Shown here piece by piece: positions 1-5,892 of a stretch of DNA of 13,502 nt (position 1 is its first letter; every line of letters starts with the position of its first letter). Origin of the DNA: an uncultured Porphyromonadaceae bacterium (GTDB lineage Bacteria > Bacteroidota > Bacteroidia > Bacteroidales > Muribaculaceae); the NCBI GenBank assembly GCA_900546835.1, contig UREH01000050.1:1-13502 (forward strand). The letters run 5' to 3'. The notes below the pieces were generated by a model. The model was not told the origin of the DNA. It saw only the letters and a list, made by a program, of their open reading frames with translations, and searched no databases. The position numbers and the translations under genes are program-made.

Positions 1-8
1 AATTTTAA

Positions 9-512
9 TTAGTCTATATTGACTTCAGCTTTATAGCTCTGATAAATTTCTCCTCTATTATTGTATTTAAATAGAAAAGCCGAAATAACAGGCGATCCAT
101 AAATGCCAACCATTTTATCTTTTGGTAGGATGTCGCATCTTATCAATCCTTTATATGGCTCCGAAAAATTTGCTATATACATACAAGAATCACAAGTTTC
201 AGGACCGAATATAGATAATAAAGCTTCAGAATATGTTGGAGCGTTCCAAATAAATTTTTTCTCTATTCGATAAGACCAGAGAATTTGTTTGGTCTGAGTA
301 TCAACCATATCTGAAAAAATATCCCAATCAAGATCATAAATCGAATCTGAAACACACAGTTCTTTTGAATGGTAATAAACTTGCAGAATATCAAATGCCA
401 TATTTATAGCTCTCTGCTCATTTTTATTACCATAAATGATATTCTGAGCTGCTATCGTCAAAGAAGCCCCCAAAATGCACATCAAAAAGAATATTCTCAT
501 AATGATTCTCAT
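9..512 (-). CDS. Small secreted protein of unknown function (167 aa)
   Basis: I do not recognise a family. The N-terminus has a basic start and a hydrophobic stretch (MRIFFLMCILGASLTIAAQ), which looks like a signal peptide cleaved near residues 22-23. The mature part of about 145 residues is aromatic-rich and mixed in charge. It has a CxxC-like CDSC motif around residues 107-110 and no transmembrane segment. An in-frame Met at residue 5 is an equally good start because neither has a clear ribosome-binding site. The start ATG overlaps the stop codon of the upstream ORF fragment as ATGA, which suggests translational coupling. The gene is visibly AT-rich compared with the GC-rich purD side, a sign of different origin. 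A periplasmic or surface accessory protein, or an immunity-type partner, is possible but unsupported. Confidence 0.7.
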   Translation of the reverse strand: MRIIMRIFFLMCILGASLTIAAQNIIYGNKNEQRAINMAFDILQVYYHSKELCVSDSIYDLDWDIFSDMVDTQTKQILWSYRIEKKFIWNAPTYSEALLSIFGPETCDSCMYIANFSEPYKGLIRCDILPKDKMVGIYGSPVISAFLFKYNNRGEIYQSYKAEVNID

Positions 513-655
513 TTTGTTTTAATATAATGAGCCTTTTTCCCCATGGAACTATTGTACTTCAACGAAGTTAAAGCCGATTCATTAAAAGGAATAATATTAC
601 CTTCTTTTGTATGGATCGCTTTATATAATTTAACATCTATTATTAAACACCCTCT
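509..655 (-). pseudogene. Headless 3' ORF fragment, AT-rich, overlapping the start of the next gene
   Basis: From just after the stop of the membrane-protein gene (TGA at 662-664), the same frame stays open for 50 codons and stops with TGA at 509-511. The readable part runs ...IDVKLYKAIHTKEGNIIPF... and ends ...GKKAHYIKTK. It contains no plausible start codon near its head; its only ATG is about ten codons before the stop. It is AT-rich like the gene after it, and the two overlap by ATGA as genuine operon neighbours often do. I read it as the C-terminal stub of a protein whose 5' part was removed when this AT-rich segment was joined to the GC-rich chromosome around 655-661. A chance open frame in AT-rich DNA is the alternative. 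The upstream frame boundary is approximate. Confidence 0.4.
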
Positions 656-661
656 AAGTAG

Positions 662-1645
662 TCAGGCTGCAACCGCCCAGATATAAAGGGCTACGTAGAC
701 AGATGCAACAGCCAAAATGGCCACATAGCTGCGGTTGCTGCGGCGGTAGGTGAAGAAATGCCCTATCTGATATGCCACAAGGCAGTTGAGCAGAGGAACG
801 TAGAACATGAAGTTGCCGAAATTCAGCACTACCAGCACGCTTGTGTAGATGAGCATCATCGTCAGGAAGCCGTTGTAGGCGCGTACGCGCGAGTTGTAGC
901 TGAGGATCTTCATCAGGTTGGCCACGGTGAAGCCGATGCCCGTGAGAAGCGTCGCGCCGATGGTGACGAACGTGGGCACCATGTCGTTGCTCTCGAAAAG
1001 GTGCCATAGTTCAAATGCCATTCCGGGCCACTGAAGGTGGTCGGGCGTTACCAGCCCGAGGCCGAAAAGTATCCAGGGAGGCGTTATGGTGCCCAGCAGG
1101 GCCGCCAGAAAGGATTTCAGCGAGAAGATGCGCATCTGCATCACTCCCAGCAGGATCGCGGGGAGGAAGAAAAGGTAGCCCACTTGGGTGAAAGCCGCTC
1201 CGGCAAAGAGGAAGAATCCCAGAAATACGTGGCGCTGACCCAGGCGCTCGCCGAACGCGCTGAACAGCAGCCCGCAGCATACCATTACGAGCAGCGCGAG
1301 AATCGTGCCGCCGTAGAACTGCCCCAGCGCCGACGGAACAGCCGCCTGAAGCACCAGAAACATCGTCGCCACCAACGAAGTGAGCGAGCGCAACACGTTG
1401 AATACCCGGTTGATATACAGCATCGCGAGCGCCACCACGGCGGTGAGTGCCATATTGACTATTGCCGATGTGCGGGCGGAGGCAATCCACATGTTGGCCG
1501 ACGGGAAGCCTACGCCAAGGTCTCCTTCGATCGGGATGACGGCACTGCGCTGCCACGCCACAACGCAGCTCACGAAGGCGAAAACAGCCGCCACGATTGT
1601 GGCCGACTTGCCGTGGAGGAATGCTGTTATGTCGCGTGCTTTCAT
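662..1645 (-). CDS. Polytopic inner-membrane protein of unknown function (327 aa)
   Basis: The protein begins MKARDITAFLHGKSATIVAA and is made almost entirely of hydrophobic helices. I count about nine or ten likely transmembrane segments, for example around residues 17-32, 62-80, 85-107, 113-132, 140-169 (two), 175-197 and 225-245, two near 258-297, and one at the C-terminus. There is no signal peptide apart from the first helix, and no catalytic motif that I recognise. Conserved-looking polar elements include a TPPWILFG segment and a YNSRVRAYNGF loop. The gene starts 22 bases after purD ends, so the two are probably co-transcribed. The stop codon lies a few bases from an abrupt switch to AT-rich sequence, so this is the last core gene before the composition boundary. 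Function could be transport or envelope-related; the sequence alone does not decide. Confidence 0.85.
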   Translation of the reverse strand: MKARDITAFLHGKSATIVAAVFAFVSCVVAWQRSAVIPIEGDLGVGFPSANMWIASARTSAIVNMALTAVVALAMLYINRVFNVLRSLTSLVATMFLVLQAAVPSALGQFYGGTILALLVMVCCGLLFSAFGERLGQRHVFLGFFLFAGAAFTQVGYLFFLPAILLGVMQMRIFSLKSFLAALLGTITPPWILFGLGLVTPDHLQWPGMAFELWHLFESNDMVPTFVTIGATLLTGIGFTVANLMKILSYNSRVRAYNGFLTMMLIYTSVLVVLNFGNFMFYVPLLNCLVAYQIGHFFTYRRSNRSYVAILAVASVYVALYIWAVAA

Positions 1646-1667
1646 CAGGAGGTAGAGAGGGCGAAAA

Positions 1668-2945
1668 TCAGAGGTTCATCAGGTCGCGCCCGATATCGCG
1701 GCGGTTGTACTTGCCGTCGAAGAGTATCCCTTCGGCCGTGGCGTAGCTCGTGGCGAGAGCATCGGCGATGGTGTCGCCGTAGCTGCTAACGGCGATTACG
1801 CGTCCGCCGGAGGTTATCACGTCGCCTGAGGCTGTCTGGGCCGTGCCGGCATGGAAGAGTATCGAGGAGGTGGCGGCATCGAGTCCGGAGATAACCTTCC
1901 CCTTCTCGTAGCTGCCGGGATAACCGCCCGATACGAGCATCACCGTGGCTGCCGCGCGCGGATCCGTGTCGAGCGGAATGTCGCCCAGCGAGCCTTCGGC
2001 GGCTGCCTTGAGCAGCGGCACGAGGTCGGAGGCGATGCGCAGCATGACTACCTCGGTCTCAGGGTCACCCATGCGTACGTTGTATTCAATCACCATCGGC
2101 TCGCCCTCCACGTTGATGAGGCCGAGGAAGATGAATCCGCGGTAGTCGATGCCGCGGTTCAGAAGGCCGTCGACGGTGGGACGCACAATGCGTTCCTCGA
2201 CCTTGGCCATGAAAGCTTCGTCGGCAAACGGCACGGGGCTTACTGCACCCATGCCGCCGGTATTGAGGCCGGTGTCGCCCTCGCCCACGCGCTTGTAGTC
2301 TTTCGCCACGGGGAGGATGCGGTAGCCTCCGTGGCCGTCGGTGAGCACAAATACCGAGCATTCAATTCCCTTGAGAAATTCCTCGATTACGACCGTAGCG
2401 CTCGATGCTCCGAACATGCCGTTGAGCATTGCCTTCAGCTCGGCCTTTGCCTGGTCGAGCGAGTCGAGTATCAGCACGCCTTTTCCGGCGGCAAGGCCGT
2501 CGGCCTTAAGCACATATGGCGCATTGAGCGATTCCAGGAAGGCGTAGCCGTCGTGGAGCGTCTCGCGGGTGAACGAGCGGTAGCGGGCCGTAGGGATTCC
2601 GAATTCAGCCATGAACAGCTTGGCGAAATCCTTGCTCCCTTCGAGCATGGCTCCGGCCTTTTCAGGACCGACTACAAGCAGCGAGGGGAGGCGGTGGCGG
2701 AAATAGTCGGTTATACCGGCCACGAGGGGATCTTCGTTGCCGACCACAAGGAGGTCGATGGCATTGGTTTTCACGAATTCCTCGATTGCGATGAAATCGA
2801 GTGGCGAAATGGCCACATTGACGCCGAAATTGCCTGTGCCGCCGTTGCCGGGGGCGATGAATAGCTTGCGGGTGAAGGGGCTGCAGCTTATTTTCCAGGC
2901 CAGGGCCGATTCGCGGCCGCCTGAGCCAAGCAGTAGGATGTTCAT
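1668..2945 (-). CDS. purD: Phosphoribosylamine--glycine ligase (GAR synthetase)
   Basis: This enzyme makes glycinamide ribonucleotide from phosphoribosylamine, glycine and ATP in the cytoplasm, the second step of de novo purine synthesis. At 425 residues it has the usual length of the monofunctional bacterial enzyme. The N-terminal nucleotide-like fold starts [19 protein letters not shown]. The ATP-grasp core shows [11 protein letters not shown] at about 147-157, [10 protein letters not shown] at about 228-237 and the family signature RMGDPETEV at about 291-299, preceded by an acidic metal-ligand segment (IEYN). All key motifs are intact. The start ATG lies 30 bases after the methyltransferase stop, and the membrane-protein gene follows 22 bases downstream, which points to one operon. 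No purine-specific operator or riboswitch is visible in the short spacers. Confidence 0.97.
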   Translation of the reverse strand: MNILLLGSGGRESALAWKISCSPFTRKLFIAPGNGGTGNFGVNVAISPLDFIAIEEFVKTNAIDLLVVGNEDPLVAGITDYFRHRLPSLLVVGPEKAGAMLEGSKDFAKLFMAEFGIPTARYRSFTRETLHDGYAFLESLNAPYVLKADGLAAGKGVLILDSLDQAKAELKAMLNGMFGASSATVVIEEFLKGIECSVFVLTDGHGGYRILPVAKDYKRVGEGDTGLNTGGMGAVSPVPFADEAFMAKVEERIVRPTVDGLLNRGIDYRGFIFLGLINVEGEPMVIEYNVRMGDPETEVVMLRIASDLVPLLKAAAEGSLGDIPLDTDPRAAATVMLVSGGYPGSYEKGKVISGLDAATSSILFHAGTAQTASGDVITSGGRVIAVSSYGDTIADALATSYATAEGILFDGKYNRRDIGRDLMNL

Positions 2946-2975
2946 CTGTCGGAAAGGTGAGTATGGTTGGTGAAA

Positions 2976-4592
2976 TCAGTCGTTGTCGGAATTCTTGCGG
3001 CGACTGCGGAATGGCGGCAGCGACGGCTGTTTGTTGGAGAGCATCTTCAGTGCATCCTCGTTGCGGCGCAGTGCCAGCGGATTCTCGCTGTCGGGCTTGC
3101 GGCGGTCGGCATCGAGCGGTCGGTCGGATGTGAATGTACGTCCCTGGCCGGGGCGTCCCGGGCGGAAAGCTCCGCGCGGGCTGTAGCGCTCCTCGAGCTT
3201 GTTGCGCGGTTCGCCGGCCTTGTCGCTGCGGCGTTCGCGGCGCTTGTCGGCGAAGTCGCGTTCGCGCGAGCGACCGTCGCGGCCCCCCTGGCGGTTTTTG
3301 TCGCGGAAAGCCTTGCGGTCGGAGTGGAATTTTCCGTTGCCGTGGCGTTCGCCGTTGAGGCGTCCGAATTTCTTTTCGCGGCGCTCGCTGCGGCGCTCTG
3401 CTTTCTTTTCATCGATGTCGCGCAGGCGTCCACCCTCCCGGCGGAAACTCTTGTAATCACCTTCGAAGATAATGTATTCGCGGAGCTCGCATTCGATCGA
3501 GCCGTTGAGGATGGGAATCTTCTCCGAAGGGGAGAGGCCGATTTTCGGGATGTATTCGTTTTTAGCGGCGATAATCCAGGCGTGGTAGCCTTTGAACACG
3601 TTTTTCAGTTTCTGGCCGATGAGGGCGTAGAGGCCCTCCATGTTGTCGGAGCCGATGCGCTCGCCGTAGGGTGGATTGGTGATGAGAACACCCCCCTCGG
3701 GAGCTTCGGTCCATGCCGAGAGCGGTTTGGTCTGCAGGTCGATCATGCGCCCCACGCCTGCGCTGCGGATGTTGCGGTCGGCTATCTCCACGGCCTTGGG
3801 CGAGATATCGGCGCCGTAGATTTTATATTTGAACTCGCGCTCGGCCGAGTCGTCGTTGTAGAGGCGGTCGAACAGCGCGGAGTCGAAATCTTTCCAGTTC
3901 TCGAAGGCGAAGTGTTTGCGGTAAACGCCCGGATTGATGTTGGCGGCAATCAGAGCGGCCTCAATCAGGAATGTGCCCGACCCGCACATCGGGTCGACCA
4001 GCGGGCAGTCGCCGCGCCAGCCGCTGCGCAGGATTATCCCCGCGGCGAGCACCTCGTTGATGGGCGCCTCGGTCTGCGCCACGCGGTAGCCGCGCTTGTG
4101 GAGCGACTCGCCCGACGAATCGAGCGAGAGCGTCACGTTGCCGCCGGCGATGTGCACGTTGATCATCACGTCGGCGCCCTGCAGCCGCACGCCCGGACGC
4201 TTATCCTCGCCGTAACGGTCCTTGAACCAGTCGACGATGGCGTCTTTCACGCGGTAGGTCACGAAGCGAGAGTGGGTGAAGTCGTCGCTGTAGGCAACCG
4301 TGTCGATCGAGAAAGTGCTTCCCACCGACATCAGCGACCCCCAGTCGAACTCCTTGGCGCGGTCGTAAAGCTCGTCGGTGTTGCGGGCCGTAAAGTTGTA
4401 GAAGGGTTTGAGAATACGCAACGCCGTGCGGCAGCACAGGTTGGCCTTGTAGAGCATTTCAAGATCGCCCTCGAACTGCACCATGCGGCGCCCGGGTTCG
4501 ACATTCAGCGCGCCGAGTGCGCGCAACTCCTCGGCCAGCACCTCCTCCAGTCCCTGGAAGGTTTTGGCTACCATTTCAAATTGTTCTTTCAT
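2976..4592 (-). CDS. THUMP-domain class I SAM-dependent rRNA methyltransferase (RlmL N-half type) with Arg-rich tail
   Basis: The protein resembles the COG0116/RlmL family, which in E. coli makes m2G at 23S rRNA G2445; the exact target here is inferred. A ferredoxin-like plus THUMP region spans roughly residues 1-160. The Rossmann methyltransferase domain follows, with the SAM-binding motif DPMCGSGTFLIEAA from residue 200, an acidic motif ADIS at about 261, and the catalytic TNPPYGERIG at 305-314, typical of N-methylation of a base exocyclic amine. The catalytic fold ends near residue 382. The remaining 155 residues are a lysine/arginine-rich, low-complexity, probably disordered tail with many RR, RG, RS and RE pairs. 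Such tails are not part of the usual family core and probably bind RNA or the ribosome. The gene has its own promoter box 23-30 bases upstream and heads a probable operon with purD. Confidence 0.92.
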   Translation of the reverse strand: MKEQFEMVAKTFQGLEEVLAEELRALGALNVEPGRRMVQFEGDLEMLYKANLCCRTALRILKPFYNFTARNTDELYDRAKEFDWGSLMSVGSTFSIDTVAYSDDFTHSRFVTYRVKDAIVDWFKDRYGEDKRPGVRLQGADVMINVHIAGGNVTLSLDSSGESLHKRGYRVAQTEAPINEVLAAGIILRSGWRGDCPLVDPMCGSGTFLIEAALIAANINPGVYRKHFAFENWKDFDSALFDRLYNDDSAEREFKYKIYGADISPKAVEIADRNIRSAGVGRMIDLQTKPLSAWTEAPEGGVLITNPPYGERIGSDNMEGLYALIGQKLKNVFKGYHAWIIAAKNEYIPKIGLSPSEKIPILNGSIECELREYIIFEGDYKSFRREGGRLRDIDEKKAERRSERREKKFGRLNGERHGNGKFHSDRKAFRDKNRQGGRDGRSRERDFADKRRERRSDKAGEPRNKLEERYSPRGAFRPGRPGQGRTFTSDRPLDADRRKPDSENPLALRRNEDALKMLSNKQPSLPPFRSRRKNSDND

Positions 4593-4614
4593 CGCAGCGG
4601 TTGCTAATTTGCCG

Positions 4615-4622
4615 CAAAGTTA
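4615..4622 (-). promoter_or_regulatory. Bacteroidetes-type -7 promoter box TAACTTTG
   Basis: Read on the minus strand, the octamer TAACTTTG is an exact match to the Bacteroidetes sigma-ABfr -7 consensus TAnnTTTG. It ends 23 bases before the methyltransferase start codon, giving a predicted start of transcription near 4608 and a leader of about 15 bases. The -33 element is not clear: TTT-containing sequence lies about 22 bases upstream inside an inverted repeat. It would drive the methyltransferase, purD and membrane-protein genes. Confidence 0.65.
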
Positions 4623-4624
4623 AG

Positions 4625-4653
4625 CAAAAGTTTTCAAATGTCTTAAACTTTTG
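4625..4653. repeat. Inverted repeat over the SDR stop codon, next to the operon promoter
   Basis: The arms CAAAAGTTT (4625-4633) and AAACTTTTG (4645-4653) are perfectly complementary over 9 bp with an 11-base loop. The repeat covers the SDR stop codon and occupies the -33 area of the adjacent TAACTTTG promoter. It may act as a weak AT-rich terminator for the SDR gene, as a regulator-binding operator for the next transcription unit, or be incidental. Confidence 0.4.
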
Positions 4654-5530
4654 GCTTTGCTGTAGAGTCGGCCGTGGCTGCGGCGGGTTTCGCGTCGGGG
4701 CCCTTCTGCGATGCAACCGGCACGGCTTCCTCCAGACGCTCCAGAGGGGCTTCTGCGGCAGTCTCGTTGCGGCGTGTCTGGGCTTCGGAGGCTATGGTGG
4801 AGATAGGGATTCGCATGCGAATCCACAGAGCGTCGGGAATCAGCCGCCATACCGCCGTGAGCAGCCGCCAGCGCCAGTCGACCGTAGCCACGCGGCGCCC
4901 GCAGACCATCGCGCGGTGTATGCGCGGCACGGCGTAGCCCAATGTCATCGACATAGGATAATCCTGGTCGGCGTCGAGCAGCGGGGTGCGGATCCATCCC
5001 GGCCTTATGTCGGTGAAGCGTATCTGCAGCCGCTGCCGGCGTGCGAGCTGTTCGAGCGCCGTAAGATATGTCTGCTGGAAGCGTTTTGAGGCGCTGTAGG
5101 CCGCTATCTGGGCTATCCCTTTGGTTCCGGCTACCGATGTGATTGCGCCGATATGGCCGCGGCCGCCGTGGTCGCGGAAGTATCGGAAAGCCGTGTCGAC
5201 CATCCGTGTGAATCCTACCACGTTGGTCTGCATCGTCAGCAGCTCCCGGTCGGTTTCGAGCGCTTCGTTGCTGAAGCCGATTCCGGCAATGTGGAAATAG
5301 ACGTCCATGCCTCCGAGCCTTTCGATAAGGTCGTGGAGTTTACGCGGCGCCTCGGCGTCGGTCACGTCGATACGGGAGTAGACAATCTGCTCGGGATATC
5401 GCGTCTGTAGTTCGCGCATCACTTCGGTTTTCCTGCCGGCCACGCCTATGCGGTGGCCGTCGGCTGCCAGCCGTTCGGCCAGCGCCAGCCCTATGCCCGA
5501 CGTGGCTCCCATCAATACAATCCGTTTCAT
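4643..5530 (-). CDS. SDR-family NAD(P)-dependent oxidoreductase (295 aa)
   Basis: This is a classical short-chain dehydrogenase/reductase of the Rossmann fold, cytoplasmic, with an unknown substrate. The cofactor motif GATSGIG is at residues 8-14. The NNAG-like position reads HIAG at 80-83, with N103 following. The active site is Ser132 (ITSVAG), Tyr145 and Lys149 (YSASK), so the catalytic set looks complete. The AGRK sequence after beta-2 (R33) hints at NADP(H) preference. After the typical core of about 250 residues there is an Ala/Pro/Glu-rich, low-complexity tail from about 250 to 295 that families of this type normally lack. The gene stands apart from the next operon, which has its own promoter. 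Reductase of a polyol, lipid or cell-wall intermediate cannot be distinguished here. Confidence 0.9.
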   Translation of the reverse strand: MKRIVLMGATSGIGLALAERLAADGHRIGVAGRKTEVMRELQTRYPEQIVYSRIDVTDAEAPRKLHDLIERLGGMDVYFHIAGIGFSNEALETDRELLTMQTNVVGFTRMVDTAFRYFRDHGGRGHIGAITSVAGTKGIAQIAAYSASKRFQQTYLTALEQLARRQRLQIRFTDIRPGWIRTPLLDADQDYPMSMTLGYAVPRIHRAMVCGRRVATVDWRWRLLTAVWRLIPDALWIRMRIPISTIASEAQTRRNETAAEAPLERLEEAVPVASQKGPDAKPAAATADSTAKPKV

Positions 5531-5556
5531 CGTCTCGGTAATTTTAGTAAAATAGT

Positions 5557-5572
5557 GCGGTCCGTCGACCGC
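5557..5572. repeat. Short GC-rich hairpin upstream of the SDR gene
   Basis: GCGGTC and GACCGC form a 6-bp perfect stem around a 4-base loop, about 27 bases upstream of the SDR start codon in an otherwise AT-rich leader. It could be an operator or a 5' UTR hairpin. I see no convincing TAnnTTTG box placed to drive the SDR gene, only an AT-rich TATTTTAC immediately downstream of the hairpin on the minus strand. Confidence 0.3.
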
Positions 5573-5691
5573 CCTTATTTACAAACGCCCGGCAAGCCGT
5601 CCTTGTTGCATCAGAGTTGAAAATGAAAGAGGGTGTGTCATAATAGCCCATCTGGGGCGTCGCGTGAGGGATTCGGGTTCGGTCATTGACC

Positions 5692-5793
5692 TTAGTCAAC
5701 TCCCTTCACCCTAACCCTCAAGCTCCTACCATCTGGACCATTCTTTGCATAGCAAAGCGACCAAAGGTCGATGGCTGACAGCGCCCTCGCCAT
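5692..5793 (-). CDS. Possible 33-codon ORF inside the repeat-like element
   Basis: A short minus-strand frame starts MARALSAIDLWSLCYAKNGP and ends ...RVKGVD before TAA at 5692-5694. It has a start codon and an amino-acid composition that is not obviously random (aromatic and basic residues), but no clear ribosome-binding site, and it sits wholly within the putative mobile-element remnant. It may be a repeated non-functional frame carried by copies of the element, the stub of a former gene, or chance. I do not recognise a family. Confidence 0.2.
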   Translation of the reverse strand: MARALSAIDLWSLCYAKNGPDGRSLRVRVKGVD

Positions 5794-5807
5794 CCGGGTA
5801 AAAATAG

Positions 5808-5844
5808 GGCGATGTGTCAAATTGTTGAATTTTGACACATCGCC
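5808..5844 (-). terminator. 14-bp perfect palindrome with following T-run, a second terminator
   Basis: The arms GGCGATGTGTCAAA (5808-5821) and TTTGACACATCGCC (5831-5844) pair perfectly around a 9-base loop. On the minus strand the stem is followed after a few bases by TATTTTT, so it can act as a backup intrinsic terminator for the giant gene. It also coincides with the right end of the repeat-like element, so it may have arrived with that element. Confidence 0.5.
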
Positions 5845-5852
5845 TTCACTGT

Positions 5853-5890
5853 AAAAACCCAAACGCAGATGGCCCCCCGAGGGGCCTTCT
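5853..5890 (-). terminator. Intrinsic terminator of the giant gene
   Basis: Immediately after the stop codon on the minus strand, the segment 5867-5890 folds into a GC-rich stem: GGCCCC paired with GGGGCC over a TCGG loop, extended by AGA/TCT across one mismatch. A TTTGGGTTTTT tract follows about 10 bases further on. It ends transcription of the giant cell-surface gene. Confidence 0.65.
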
Positions 5891-5892
5891 GT

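Larger units (their letters stand above)
5626..5847. mobile_element. Possible MITE-like or decayed insertion-element remnant
   Basis: This roughly 220-base stretch fills most of the gap between the giant gene and the SDR gene. Its ends are imperfect inverted repeats: 5626-5644 against the reverse complement of 5829-5847 match at 14 of 19 positions, including an exact TGTGTCA core. The right end is itself duplicated as a perfect palindrome (5808-5844). Smaller hairpins lie inside, such as CTTTGC/GCAAAG and TTGAC/GTCAA. No transposase can be read. The organisation suggests a non-autonomous element or the scar of one, but no target-site duplication was established. The alternative is simply a double terminator followed by non-coding sequence. 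Confidence 0.35.

Noticed and set aside
1851..2864. 337-codon plus-strand open frame opposite purD
   Set aside because: purD on the minus strand has all family motifs intact; the plus frame is a compositional shadow.
2967..4607. 546-codon plus-strand open frame opposite the methyltransferase
   Set aside because: It mirrors the intact THUMP methyltransferase almost end to end and has biased Ala/Val/Glu/Arg composition without a recognisable fold.
5626..5890. CRISPR array or tRNA-like structure in the hairpin-rich gap
   Set aside because: There are no regularly spaced identical repeats and no cloverleaf with the conserved T-loop sequence.
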